Shown piece after piece: positions 1-11,469 of a stretch of DNA of 64,000 bases. The stretch spans positions 97,001 to 161,000 of the forward strand of contig NW_026731790.1 in the NCBI RefSeq assembly GCF_028476545.1. The letters are read 5' to 3'. The DNA comes from Physella acuta. Taxonomy: Eukaryota > Mollusca > Gastropoda > Physidae. The position numbers and the translations under genes were made by a program. How positions within the stretch are numbered: the stretch's first letter is position 1; each line of letters begins with the position of its first letter. The notes under the pieces are model-generated. The model had not been told where the DNA came from, did not search any database, and worked only from the letters and a program-made list of their open reading frames with translations.

Positions 1-48
1 GAAGCCATCAAAATATAAACAAAAAACTACTTTTTTTTGCACTAGTCA

Positions 49-144
49 ATAGGGCTGGTAAGTAGGTCACCAACCAGTTCTACGGCTCAATAAAACCTGC
101 TTGAGCCATAGAACTGGTTGGTGACCTTCTTACCAGCCCTCTAT
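49..144. mobile_element. Hairpin MITE, copy 1
   Basis: Two arms of about 42 bases (49-90 and 101-144) are nearly perfect reverse complements around a 10-base loop. The arm begins ATAGGGCTGGTAAGTAGG. The same hairpin recurs at 6,889-6,983 with its own compensating differences, and half of it occurs near 35,091. A dispersed, almost fully palindromic unit of about 95 bp fits a miniature foldback or MITE element with no coding capacity. A transcribed copy would fold into a long precursor-like stem. No target duplication is clear. Confidence 0.7.
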
Positions 145-149
145 TTAGA

Positions 150-1260
150 ATGGTTTGAAAAAAAAACAACAATAAAAAACATTTTTTTATAATTATCTCC
201 CTTGACTACTTGTTTTTAAAATAATACACAGACAACTCAAACAAGAATATTTTTTTGTAATGACCTCCAGTAAAAAACAAGACAAAATTCGTGTCCTTGC
301 CAGGAATACACCCACCAATCAGACCAAAATAAACAACAATCTTAAATCGTTTCAGGCTATGTGACATTAAGAAGCTTAAGTGGATTCTAATTTATGACAT
401 ACCCGGGCTAAGGTCAGGGCCGTGTATTTCATTTCATATTTATCAGTAATTAAATTAAACACCTTTTTAAATTTAACCTGAGTGGGTAGGGTGGGGAGGG
501 GGTTAATAAATGCGGAGCTGACCTCCTTGAAGCTCATATTCTGATAACTTTTACAGCATGCACCTGCTAGGTGAGATATCGTGCGTGTAATGAGAGTAGC
601 CCCCCTTGCATGTGAACGCAGAAAGCATAAACTAACAGGGGAAGATATTTGGGAACGTGATACAGATTCGTTTTCACTTCCTGAACTAAATGTCTTTAGC
701 TAATTTGGTCAGATGTTTGCTTATATTTTGTGCAAACAAGCCAGAAGCTAGCACTTAAATGGATGTGCTTATAAGAATATTTTTCATTCCTTTTTCTTTA
801 GTTGATACTATTTTTTAAATATTTTTTTAATCTTATGATATCGACTTCATTATTGAAACTTTCGTTACAATCAAACTGGGCATTTGATAAGTGATGTTGG
901 CGAACCGACTAACCTGCAGAAACTTTGTGCTTACAACTTTTGTGAGAATTATAAGGTTCAAAGCAGTTGATTTTAAATAAAATTTGCTGTAGCAAAAAAG
1001 ATAATCTTTATAAGCCCGTTGATATTTGATGAACCTGCTGCCCTTGACGGTTTTGTACTTGGGTGAGTGAAAGATTTTTAAAAAGATAATTGCATTTTTG
1101 ACGAGTTTTTAAATAGTTTAATCACATTAGGGCAAGATGCTGACCACACTATCCCTTATTATGCCTAGGTCACAGTTACCGGTGGGTTCTAGGATATTAT
1201 CCCCCGTCAATTACCCCCGGACATCCCCGAAATTCCACCCCCCCCCCGTCTCCGGAGCAG
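150..1260. other. AT-rich DNA with no recognised feature
   Basis: I see no open frame, RNA gene or repeat structure here. One TTATCTCCC motif lies near 193-201; this motif recurs across the window. A run of C lies at about 1,235-1,245, just before the SINE. Confidence 0.5.
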
Positions 1261-1261
1261 A

Positions 1262-1430
1262 TAAGACGATGGGACGGTGTGGTTTGGGGTAGCGTATGAC
1301 TGCGAAGTCCAGAGTTCGAATCCACGGGCTGGTTAGGCTGGTTAGCTGGAGACAACAGCCCGTCTCAAAGGGAAAAAAAACCTCCAAGATTAAGCAACCG
1401 CTGCCTTGTAGATTATTCTTGACTAGTTCA
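1262..1430 (+). mobile_element. tRNA-derived SINE (SINE2 type)
   Basis: The head carries polymerase III promoter-like boxes: TGGTTTGGGGTAGCG resembles an A box and AGTTCGAATCC a B box. The body (about 1,330-1,415) contains a stretch related by sequence to reverse-strand copies at 15,717-15,855 and 56,500-56,712, all sharing a region resembling CTCCRAAATCAAACA on the element strand. No intact tRNA cloverleaf is seen. The family assignment is by eye; ends are approximate. Confidence 0.55.
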
Positions 1431-1439
1431 AAGGCTATA

Positions 1440-2434
1440 GAAGGAAATCCAGAAAAAATAGACCAACGATGAAGACATGGGGCACTAGTGCGCATAATAT
1501 TTACTCGGAATACTTAATTTGTGTTGGGGGATATCCCTTTCAATATATAACACAACTGAGAACAAAGAAGAAAAAGAAAATAAGACAAAACATGTTTTTG
1601 AAAAAAAAAAAAATATTTTGTCATCTCTCTTTCGCAACAAAATTTTTAAAAAGTTAGCTTTGTTTAACTAGAGAAAAGCCTGGCCGGAACCGTCAGTCTA
1701 ACCATTGTTTGAATGGATTGTTTTTCAAATCTTTGACATTTAAGAGTTTTTATTTTCCACTTACGCAAATAACTGGATTACGTAAATGGAAGATTGATAA
1801 ACGGCATGTAACATTCTAATTAGAACGATAACATGGACAAGTGACGTCATTTAACTTGACAAATTAACACATTAACAAATTAACAAATTAGGACTAATTA
1901 AGTAAAAAGCTTTTAAAATTATTATCAAACTGTGAAATTAAATAATAAAAAATAATTGTATTAACGTTCTGCATAGACTACATCTATTTCAATTATAATT
2001 TCCATTATAGATCACAATTATACCGTTAGCAGCCAAATAAAGTTACATAATATCAAGTTAGAGTTAAAAAGTGCAACAGAATTTCAGTATCTATTTTAAT
2101 AAGACACGGGAACATTTTTAACATACACAAAAAAAAAAACAACAATAACGTATACGTGTACCCAATTATTTCGATAATTTTTTTTCTTAGATTTTATTAA
2201 CTGATAATGTAGGCCTAGATACTACACTAAAACAATATTTAATACACTTTCATATTAAATATGTTTTATTTACATGTGAAAGATTACGGCACATATAATA
2301 AATAATTTTTATTTTAAAATTTATTGTAAACTTAACCAATAGTAGAGTAATATATCATATTTTAGAAACACGCAATGTGCGCTTACAGGGGACCATATGG
2401 TTGGGTGGTAGAGCTAAAAGATGCTAACTCTAAA
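1440..2434. other. AT-rich DNA with no recognised feature
   Basis: This stretch is low-complexity A/T-rich DNA with short A and T runs, including a small direct repeat of ACAAATTAAC near 1,858-1,890. No gene or RNA is seen. A tRNA-like string (GGTTGGGTGGTAGAGC) at about 2,399-2,414 could be a decayed SINE head. Confidence 0.45.
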
Positions 2435-2746
2435 GTTCCAAAAGCAAATATGTTAAGCAAGTTCCGAGGATGATTGTGGGCCAAAAAAATTCCCGGAATT
2501 CCTTCCTAGATTTCCCGGAAAAGCCATAAAACCTCGAAAAATGCAGTTTTTGGCCCATATCTCGGCAACCAGACCACTTAGCGACTTGAAACATTACCAA
2601 TCGATTCCTGCCATAATTTAGAACAATATTGCCGAAGAAAATTTTCAAAAATATCTTTTCGTTCGGTCACAAAAAATTAATTAAGGAAATTGCGCTTAAA
2701 TTGTCACTAGACTTTGTATTAACTTGTTTTTTTAAGAAGGACGTGT
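2435..2746 (+). repeat. Dispersed TIR repeat, copy 1 (internally shortened)
   Basis: This segment matches 34,192-34,445 at roughly 90 percent by eye over about 240 bases, then rejoins the second copy's right end (GGAAATTGCGC, ATTGTCACTAGACTTT). The other copy has about 250 extra bases between these two blocks and a matching inverted end, so this one looks like an internally deleted copy of a non-autonomous element. No protein is encoded. Confidence 0.6.
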
Positions 2747-2947
2747 TTAAATAGTAATCTAAGTAATGTTCCCAAAAGAACCCCGATAAAAAATTTGCTG
2801 TTTTAATTGTGATAGAAGGATGAGACTGGGAATCGCTTAGGAGTGTCTGTCTGACACTCTTTAGTAATTGAGTGGGTGGGGGGGGGGGGGCGGCTATAAC
2901 CTTAGGCTTGACTTAATAATGAACTCCTTGAGCGGTACTGTACGTAT

Positions 2948-3930
2948 GAGGGAGGGTTGTTTGTCTTGGGGAAAGGTTGTACGTCTGGAGCAGGGTTGTC
3001 TATCTGGAGCAGGGTTGTCTGGAGCAGGGTTGTCTGTCTAGAGCAGGGTTGTCTGTCTAGAGCAGGGTTGTCTGTCTAGAGCAGGGTTGTCTGTCTAGAG
3101 CAGGGTTGTCTGTCTAGAGCAGGGTTGTCTGTCTGGAGCAGGGTTGTCTGTCTAGAGCAGGGTTGTCTGTCTAGAGCAGGGTTGTCCGTCTAGAGCAGGG
3201 TTGTCTGTCTAGAGCAGGGTTGTCTATCTGGAGCAGGGTTGTCTGTCTAGAGCAGGGTTGTCTGTCTAGAGCAGGGTTGTCTATCTGGAGCAGGGTTGTC
3301 TGTCTAGAGCAGGGTTGTCTATCTGGAGCAGGGTTGTCTGTCTAGAGCAGGGTTGTCTATCTGGAGCAGGGTTGTCTATCTGGAGCAGGGTTGTCTGGAG
3401 CAGGGTTGTCTATCTGGAGCAGGGTTGTCTGGAGCAGGGTTGTCTGTCTAGAGCAGGGTTGTCTGGAGCAGGGTTGTCTATCTGGAGCAGGGTTGTCTGG
3501 AGCAGGGTTGTCTATCTGGAGCAGGGTTGTCTGGAGCAGGGTTGTCTATCTGGAGCAGGGTTGTCTGGAGCAGGGTTGTCTATCTGGAGCAGGGTTGTCT
3601 GGAGCAGGGTTTTCTGTCTAGAGCAGGGTTGTCTGTCTAGAGCAGGGTTGTCTGTCTAGAGCAGGGTTGTCTGTCTAGAGCAGGGTTGTCTGGAGCAGGG
3701 TTGTCTATCTGGAGCAGGGTTGTCTGGAGCAGGGTTGTCTATCTGGAGCAGGGTTGTCTGGAGCAGGGTTTTCTGTCTAGAGCAGGGTTGTCTGGAGCAG
3801 GGTTGTCTGTCTAGAGCAGGGTTGTCTGTCTAGAGCAGGGTTGTCTGTCTAGAGCAGGGTTGTCTGTCTAGAGCAGGGTTGTCCGTCTGGAGCAGGGTTG
3901 TCTGTCTAGAGCAGGGTTGTCCTTCTGGAA
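2948..3930. repeat. Minisatellite, 19-bp and 15-bp interleaved units
   Basis: About 55 units of GAGCAGGGTTGTCTGTCTA (19 bp) or the shorter GAGCAGGGTTGTCTG (15 bp) are intermixed. A third variant has TATCTG in place of GTCTA. Stretches of alternating 15- and 19-bp units (about 3,391-3,620) suggest amplification of a two-unit block. Open frames of 114 and 76 codons here are only the repeat read through. Confidence 0.95.
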
Positions 3931-4375
3931 ACACACCCGTTCCCGCCGTGCCTGGGGTCAGTTTTTAAATATCTGATCTTGATCTTTTAGTTTGCCTCTG
4001 GAGAAATAAAATGTCAGCCAAAAAAGGTAAACAAGTTGACGGATTGAAAACTTCCACTTTATTTTCTCTTATTTACCGCATATAAAAAAAGCTTTTATTT
4101 CCTCGCTTTCGATTTCGGTTTTGGGGTTGTGGAGTGCAGATAAACTTTTCAATTGACGGGTGAGGGAGGCGGGAGGGTGAAGATGTTTTTTTAAGATAAC
4201 TAGAAAAATTCAAACACTTTATATTTTAGGAAACGTTGGTTAAGGCGAAATTATACCTCGTATAAGATGTTTCTTACAATACAATCTGACGGTAATCTAA
4301 ATTGTAAATGTAATAGTGATTAGTCATCTCAGTGTGACACTGTCCTGACATCATGTTAGAACATAGTCATGCTGA
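3931..4375. other. Unique DNA between two minisatellites
   Basis: I see no gene or repeat. A short G-rich patch (GGGTGAGGGAGGCGGGAGGG) lies near 4,158-4,177. Confidence 0.45.
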
Positions 4376-5395
4376 AAAAATAGATAAGTGACCTATCGTC
4401 CTAATAGGACACTGCCTTATGTCCCACCAGGACAATGACATCTGCCCCAATAAGACGGCGATTGTCCTCTCTCCTACTACGACATTAACCTCTGTCCCAC
4501 TAGGACAATGACCTCTGTTCAACTGAGACATTGAGCTACCATCTTGACAAGACATTGACCTGTCGGCACACTAGGACGTTGACCTCTCTCCCACTACGTT
4601 ATTGACCTCTGTCCCACTAAGACGACCTCTGTCCCACTAAGACGACCTCTGTCCCACTAAGACGACCTCTGTCCCACTAAGACGACCTCTGTCCCACTAA
4701 GACGACATATGTCCCACTAAGACGACCTCTGTCCCACTAAGACGACCTCTATCCCACTAAGACGACCTCTGTCCCACTAAGACGACCTCTGTCCCACTAA
4801 GACGACCTCTGTCCCACTAAGACGACCTCTGTCCCACTAAGATGACCTCTGTCCCACTAAGACGACCTCTGTCCCACTAAGACGACCTCTGTCCCACTAA
4901 GACGACCTCTGTCCCACTAAGACGACCTCTGTCCCACTAAGACGACCTCTGTCCCACTAAGACGACCTCTGTCCCACTAAGACGACCTCTGTCCCACTAG
5001 GACAATGGCCCATGTCCCACTAGGACAATGACCTCTGTTCAACTGAGACATTGAGCTACCATCTTGATAAGACATTGACCTGTCGGCACACTAGGACGTT
5101 GACCTCTCTCCAACTACGATATTGACCTCTGTCCCACTAAGACGACCTCTGTCCCACTAAGACGACCTCTGTCCCACTAGGACAATGGCCCATGTCCCAC
5201 TAAGACAATGACCTCTGTTCAACTCAGACATTGAGCTACCATCTTGATAAGACATTGACCTGTCGGCACACTAGGACGTTGACCTCTCTCCAACTACGAT
5301 ATTTGACCTCTGTCCCACTAGGACGACCTCTATTCCACTACAACAATGGCCCATGTCCCACTAGGACATTGAGCTACCATCTTGATAAGACATAC
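4376..5395. repeat. 20-bp minisatellite with higher-order blocks
   Basis: A near-perfect array of GACGACCTCTGTCCCACTAA occupies about 4,619-5,000 (about 19 units). Around it lie degenerate relatives with GACATTGACC or GACAATGACC. A block of roughly 100 bases containing ACCTCTGTTCAACTGAGACA and a cassette with CTACCATCTTGAT recurs at about 4,497, 5,018 and 5,198. The array was therefore rearranged as larger blocks before its core was homogenised. Confidence 0.95.
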
Positions 5396-5689
5396 ATATC
5401 ACATTAGGATATTCCCTCTGTGACACCGATAATGAACCTTCAGTTGTCTGAGCTAATTTTCTCACCTGTCCATACTTTTAACTCTCTTGTGGCTTTCCAC
5501 CCTTCATCCTAGTTAACTCACGGCATTTTAGGCCTAAATCAATCTTTAACAAGGTATATATGAAGTGGTGGTATTAATTGTGACTGAGTCACTTTATAGT
5601 ATTAGCTTTTGAAATTTAATAAAACGTTATCGTTGACATTTTCAGCAGCTTATTTTAATTACTAGATTTTTAATATCTAAACTTTTCTG

Positions 5690-5885
5690 CTATGTGTTTA
5701 CACGTAAATCATCTTTTTATGTTTTGTATGTAAGCCTTTTTATGTGTTTATAAGTTAACCTATTCTGTGTGTATTAACGTGAAACTGTTTATTATGTGTT
5801 TATCTGTAAGCCTGTTTTTATGAGTTTGCATGTAAATCTGTTTAGTATGTATTTATATGTAAACCAGTATATTATATGTAATAAA
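5690..5885. repeat. Degenerate T-rich tandem repeat
   Basis: Variants of TATGTGTTTATATGTAAACC recur every 30-50 bases in a loose tandem pattern. Units are diverged, which suggests an old array. The reverse-strand frame over it is unlikely to be coding. Confidence 0.5.
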
Positions 5886-6888
5886 TAAAACAGATTAAAA
5901 TCTTTCATCCTTCGATAATTTAAAAAGTAATTTTTTTCATCCCTGTGAAAGTCTGGGAATATAGCGTTCGACTTCAAACTACAGCAAATCGATTCGTATC
6001 ATTTAAATTGTCTGTAATTTCATTTCGAAATAACGGCTTATAACTCTTATCAACAGATTTAATTTCGCATTTTTACACTGAGAGTAGAGATGAAATGCCA
6101 TCAAAATTGCAAATATCTCTTGATTTATTATATAAACAAGTGGTCTAAAAACGGTTTCAAGGGAGCCAAAAATGTCAATTTTTTTTCAGATTATGTTTTG
6201 ATTTTGTATTTAGTAACTTATTAACCAATTTATCCCAGAGCAAAAAGCTGAAAATTACGATTGAAATTTTGAAAAGGCAACCAGTGTGTAAGTACACCGA
6301 GGTTAAAAACTAACATCAAATGTCGCATTCAATAATTGAAATCGCTTTCTGAATATTTAACCCAAATGAAAATTTAAACGAACGACAACATTAAAAGATA
6401 GTGTTTGTCTTAATTGGGAGTAACTAGGTTAAAATATAACATCATAAACCGGCGAATTGAGCAGTTCAAGATATTTATTGACCGTATTGAGCCGAAAGGA
6501 AAACTTCAATTACGAAGGGGGATATTAAAGATAGCGTTCGTTTAGAGTTAGTGCATTTAAGTTAAATACTAAAAATACAAATGTGTAAACATATATACGT
6601 TACTTGGTTAGGGATTTATCTCCACCAATATCCGACTGAAGATATACACTTAGAAAAAAGATATAAAATAAGAAACGATAAAAACAAACAATTTATATAC
6701 AATTTCATACTAATTTTAAAAATTGCGAAGATAATTTAAGTTTTGATTGGTTACCATTTTCTCCATACAGTTTTCTTAAAATTATGAGAGCCTACCACCA
6801 CCCCCCCCCTCTCAACCACATCTTATGCCCCGATTGTGTACTTATTTCATCTTAAACATTAGTAGTAACACTTTTGTTCCTATAAGTA
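5886..6888. other. AT-rich DNA with a faint duplication
   Basis: About 6,300-6,420 and 6,430-6,550 look like diverged tandem copies: both carry AGGTTAAAA followed by TAACATCA, and both end near AAAGATAG followed by GTTTGT or GTTCGT. Nothing coding is seen. A C run lies at 6,800-6,811. Confidence 0.4.
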
Positions 6889-6983
6889 ATAGGGCTGGTA
6901 AGTAGGTCACCAACCACTTCTATGGCTCATGCCGGTTTTATTGAGCCGTAGAACTGATGGGTGACCTACTTACCAGCCCTATT
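6889..6983. mobile_element. Hairpin MITE, copy 2
   Basis: This is the second near-perfect palindrome of the family seen at 49-144. Its ends are mirror images (ATAGGGCTGGTAAGTAGG and its complement). Several changes relative to copy 1 sit in only one arm, so the arms have drifted separately since insertion. Confidence 0.7.
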
Positions 6984-6989
6984 GTTGTT

Positions 6990-7695
6990 TGTATCGACCT
7001 AGATACATGACCTCTCTGTATTACAAAAGTTGAACGACGCCGCCTTTGTTCAATTATCTCCCGCTGCCCTAGTAATCTTTCACGAGAGTGTAAATAAAAG
7101 CGTGGGTTTAATTACAACGTTTTCATTTTTATTTTTACTACAATTATATCCAGAGTAGATTTTAATTTTTTATTCATTCTGAAATTTGAATTCGCTGTCC
7201 ATTAATTTACCCCTACAGTTCTTTCATATGCGGGATTCGTTAAAACATACTTTTTTCTGATTCTTTAAAAAAATAAATCATTTATAAAACAACCGTGATC
7301 TTCTGCAACAATCGTAAATTCACCGCCGTTAGGATCGTGTCTTCGTTAAAATCTTTTTAATTGCAGGTTCTGCAATTCAGTTTTTGTGTTAATTAACGAT
7401 GAACAATCAAGAGAAATATCGACGCGAATAACAATGTGATAGAAATACAGAAAAGGGAATTAACACTAAACCCAGTTTATGTTGATGAAAAGGGGAGATA
7501 AGAACAATGCCGCGCGGACTTGAAGGTCATTGAGCTCGTATGATTTGATGGAGGAAATTATATCATGGAGAAGAGAACAGCAAAGGGACGCTACTAGATG
7601 GCGAATGTGATGGGTGATTGTATGAAAACAGAAGGGGAGACAAAAATGGTTGGCTCTATTCATACTGGTTGGATTTGGCAAACATGGTTGTCTTT
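6990..7695. other. Non-repetitive DNA, no gene recognised
   Basis: Mixed-composition sequence with two GGGAGATAA-type motifs (about 7,054 reverse, 7,491 forward). The 71-codon reverse frame at 7,466-7,681 shows no recognisable domain. Confidence 0.4.
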
Positions 7696-7698
7696 CTA

Positions 7699-8172
7699 CA
7701 TACTAGGCGATTTATAAAAAATGGTTGGATCTAGCCATGAAGTTTTTAGCATTGGTAACAAAATGGTTTGTCCTATTCATAGGGTGGTTGCCACTGACCA
7801 TTTATTGGTTCTGGTTTAATTATGGTTGGCCTTTGTCATAGAGTGGTTGTCACTGTTTCCGTTTAAATATGGTTGGCTCTAGTCATAGAGTGGTTGTCAC
7901 TGGCCACTTATAGGATCTGTTTAATGTGGTTGGCTCTAGTCATAGAGTGGTTGTCACTGATTCTGTTTAAATATGGTTGGCTCTAGTCATAGAGTGGTTG
8001 TCACTGGCCACTTATAGGATCTATTTAATGTGGTTGGCTCTAGTCATAGAGTGGTTGTCACTGGCCACTTATAGGATCTTTTTAATGTGGTTGGCTCTAG
8101 TCATAGAGTGGTTGTCACTGACCATTTATTGGTTGTCACTGGTTGTTGGGTTGTCTCTGGATCTGTTTTGAC
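7699..8172. repeat. 57-bp minisatellite
   Basis: GGTTGGCTCTAGTCATAGAG starts at 7,871, 7,928, 7,975, 8,032 and 8,089. The spacing is 57 bp except for one 47-bp unit. Each unit continues with TGGTTGTCACTGGCCACTTA. More degenerate units extend to about 7,699 on the left and 8,172 on the right. Confidence 0.9.
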
Positions 8173-9258
8173 GACTACACACATCTGTTTGTGATTAACG
8201 TATTTTTATCGACTTGATGACGTCACTACAGAGAATTTCACTGATTAAAAATTCATTGCAGGTAAAAAAAAAAAAAGAAACATAACCACACACACATATA
8301 CACACACATATACACTATCACGCACATTCACACACCGTGTTGGTAAAAAAAAAATTGTCAGAGCTGACTATAGATTCAACTTGAAAACACAAGAAAAAGA
8401 AAACAAAACGAATATTTAGTTTCTAACATAGAAACGTGTGATTTCCCGAAACGTAACACCTCATTAAAAGAAAACAAAAAAATCGTCCTCTTTCATATCT
8501 CAGACATTAAATAAAATGAAACTGTAACTATATTTTTTTTTAATAATTTTTTTTTCGCCACATGAAACAGATTCAAGACAACTTGAATCAATCTCACAAT
8601 TATCATGTTCATTTGTTTCACTTTTTCCCCACATTATGTTTTTAAATCAATGTATCTAATTCATCAAATCAATTACACGTAGGCTCTTTTTGCTTTCTAA
8701 GCAGAAAATGCGTTGCTGGTTTGTTAATAAAAAAAATTGATTGATCTACTTTTATTTATTATATAATTGCTTTTACTTTTTGATTAGAACTAGGCTGCAT
8801 TTTGGGTAAATAAAAAAAAAAGATTTTTTTGTATAATTTCTCTTTACTTTTATACATATGAATGCGTTACTTTTTTGAAAAAACAAATAATAATAATAAA
8901 TAGACAAGATAGCTTGATTTATTGTACATTTTAAAATGAGAAATTTAAAATGTATGACGACAGCGCTAGATTTATGACAGGGGTTCAACGACACTGTCTT
9001 GATCTAACCGCACAAAACGACATCTGGATGAAAGATAATTAGCAGATAATTGAATTGTTCACGTGACAGCTCAGGTCAGAGAGGCTAATGAGTTTATCTA
9101 ATTATTTCTTCACGCACATAATTATGTGGTCAGTTCTATGGTTTACGCGTTTACTTTCTCGACCTCCACAACCCTCCCCTCCCACCACAGCAAGTAATTA
9201 ATGTTTAATGTTAGTGAGTACCTACGAACTTTAGTTGGAAATTTGAAAAATAAACAGA
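8173..9258. other. AT-rich DNA with a CA-rich patch
   Basis: A CA/TA-rich simple tract lies at about 8,288-8,333. The rest is A/T-rich and I see no coding, RNA or repeat signal. Confidence 0.45.
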
Positions 9259-9916
9259 TAGTGATCTCCCCTAAACTTTCTCGAATATTCTTATATAACT
9301 CGGAATACAGACATGATTTTTAATTACTTAAACTTTTAAAAATATAATAGAATCTCGTAGAAAAAAGAATTGCGCACCAAGCGAACGCCAAAACAAAATG
9401 TGCATAATGGTGCGCAATAATATTAGTACTTTTTAAATTTACATGCGTTTTTTGAGAAATCGGAAATAGCGTAAATTAGTTCTTCCGGTAAACGGAAATT
9501 ACTTAAAATTTGACAGAAGGTAGAGAATTAGATCTTTTACTTACATTTAAAATTTCATTTATCTATCCGAAATTGTACTCAAGTTATAGGCTTTTGAAAA
9601 ATTCAAAGTAGAAAAAGTACCACTTCCGGTTATCGTAAATCTCTCAAAAGTTAATACGGATCTACGATTTTGATAAAATACTTATATATGAAATTTCATC
9701 AATCTAGCTGTAACGGTGCTCAAGTTATCGTGTTTACACACACACAGACAGACACACACACACACACAGATACACAGACATACGGACAAGATTGCAAAAT
9801 TATGTTTTTCCGTATCAGTGAGGTGTTAAACGTCGAGAATTGTAAAAATCTCGATATTTTTTTTTGCACGATTACAAGACTTTCTCTATACTTCGTATAT
9901 ACGAGAAAGTAAAAAA
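9259..9916 (+). mobile_element. Long dispersed non-autonomous repeat, copy 1
   Basis: The repeat begins AGTGATCTCCCCTAAACTTT and ends in a hairpin made from CTTTCTC and GAGAAAG around TATACTTCGTATA. It shares its body with 51,051-51,812 and with 58,571-59,256 on the reverse strand. The inner part has a CA/GA simple tract (about 9,737-9,778), then TACGGACAAGATTGCAAAAT. Both ends carry CTTTCTCG in inverted orientation. This copy lacks a short segment near its 5' end that the other two have. There is no coding capacity. The superfamily is unclear: a TIR MITE is likelier than a Helitron, because no CTRR end is seen. Confidence 0.75.
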
Positions 9917-10895
9917 GATAATCAGGTAAGCATTTACAAGTAGGAATGTTCCGGAATCACATTTAAGTTAAACTATAAAATTTAACATTATAAAAATATT
10001 ATAATCAGTTGTTTGCCTTCAAAGTTTGTAAAAAAACCACATATTTTGGTTACAGCTCAATTATACGTAATACTTTTAAAATATATTTCTCCTATTAATG
10101 AGAATGTCCTGTAGTTTGTATATAAAATAAATGATCATGGCGACAACGATATAATAATTTCTTGAAAACTTCATGATAATATACATTGAACAGAGGAGCC
10201 AGCCCATCATTTATTTACTATCTCTAGCGTTCACAGCAATATAACCTTTGTCCTACTGCATTTACTTTCTTTCTGTGACTTATGTTTTGTCTCATACCTT
10301 GTCACGGGAGTGATCTTCAATACGTGTTAAAAATCAGAGTCTAGATTCTAAGGGCAGAGGATTCTGGTATTCAAAATAATTCAATGATAAAAATTACGTT
10401 TTAGCATCGAAGAGAAATACATTCGCAGATATAAATGCGCATGAATCATGAATATCAAGGTCATTTCCTGTCTTATTATTCTTTAATGTTTTGGAAGCGA
10501 TAAAAAAAAAGACATTCCACCCCCACACATACCTCCGATCTCCATCCATCCTCTACGTTATTTATTTTCTAATCAGTTTTTCTTTCCTCCGTAACTGTGT
10601 TATCCAGTGGATTCATAAATCCATCCAGACACGACCCAGACACACACAAACAGATGAACATCGCGATGTTTTTTTCATTAGAGGTAGAAGCCTCTATAAT
10701 ATCTGTTTGTGTCTTATTCTGTGTTTTTTATTAAGCCGTGTCTCCGTTCGTCAAGGGGCAAGGAAGAAACAGAATATGCCACTTCTTGTACAAGCTAGAC
10801 ATACACTTTTTTTATCGTTTTACATTCATGCCATATATACTTCTTTGTTTTAATAAAACTACAAAGTATGCAAACACATTACACTGAAATTAGCA
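9917..10895. other. AT-rich DNA, no recognised gene
   Basis: The 120-codon forward frame at 10,491-10,853 starts at a non-ATG codon and contains no domain I recognise. I regard it as chance. Confidence 0.4.
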
Positions 10896-10972
10896 AAGCA
10901 AGCGGCGGGTCGTCGATTTGGTAGCGCTCATGGTTGCTAAACCAAAAAGTGTCGTGTTCGAATACAGGGGGG
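10896..10972 (+). mobile_element. SINE head fragment
   Basis: The tRNA-like head shows an A-box-like stretch (GTCGATTTGGTAGCG) and a B box (GTGTTCGAATAC), about 37 bases apart. It resembles the heads of the SINEs at 36,661, 55,580 (reverse) and 56,125. It runs straight into a poly-G MITE, and no SINE body is visible. Confidence 0.5.
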
Positions 10973-10974
10973 TG

Positions 10975-11132
10975 GCGGACACCGGAGAAAGCATTTATTT
11001 TCCTTATTAATGCACTTTCGTTCGAGGGGAGGGGGCGGTAGATATTTTTCGGGTGGGGGGGGGGGGTGGGTGGTGGCTCTGACACCCCCCCCTCCCCCGG
11101 CGGGAGAAATGCCTGCAAGAAAAAACTCTGCC
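10975..11132 (+). mobile_element. Poly-G MITE (family 1), partial
   Basis: The right half of the family-1 consensus is present: long G runs, a short C-rich inverted arm (CACCCCCCCCTCCCC) and an end resembling GAGAAATGCCTGCAAGAAAA. The left terminus cannot be placed. Confidence 0.5.
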
Positions 11133-11187
11133 TGAAGATAATTTACAAATGAATTAACAACTGTTCAGTGTGAACACAAATCCTTAG

Positions 11188-11459
11188 CAGAGGCGTAGCG
11201 AGGGGGGGGGGGGGGTTGCGGACCGCACCGGGTGACACCATTTAGGGGCGTGACACCAAGGCAAAAAATAGCAAAATATATAGAGAAAAACTTGAGAAGG
11301 GGGTGCAAATTTAAAGTTTAAGGGGGGGGGGGTGCAAATCGAAAGTTTGAGGGGGGTGCAAATCGAAAATTTGTCCCCGGTAAGGGTCGGTACGCCTCTG
11401 GGGGGGGGTGACACCATTAAGTGCCGCACCGGGTTACACCCGACCTCGCTACGCCACTG
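11188..11459. mobile_element. CAGAGGCGTAGCGA MITE (family 2), 272 bp
   Basis: The ends are inverted repeats, CAGAGGCGTAGCGAGG at the left and CCTCGCTACGCCACTG at the right. An exact 8-bp duplication, ATCCTTAG, flanks the element (11,180-11,187 and 11,460-11,467). An 8-bp duplication and CA-TG ends fit a hAT-type MITE. This copy is longer than the family members at 17,172 and 38,185. It has an internal TACGCCTCTG near 11,391-11,400 and repeated GTGCAAATCGAAA blocks, so it looks like a composite. Confidence 0.85.
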
Positions 11460-11469
11460 ATCCTTAGTA

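Noticed and set aside
9259-9916. Helitron assignment for the long dispersed repeat
   Set aside because: It has a 3' hairpin but no CTRR terminus or TC start, and both ends share an inverted CTTTCTCG, which fits a TIR element better.
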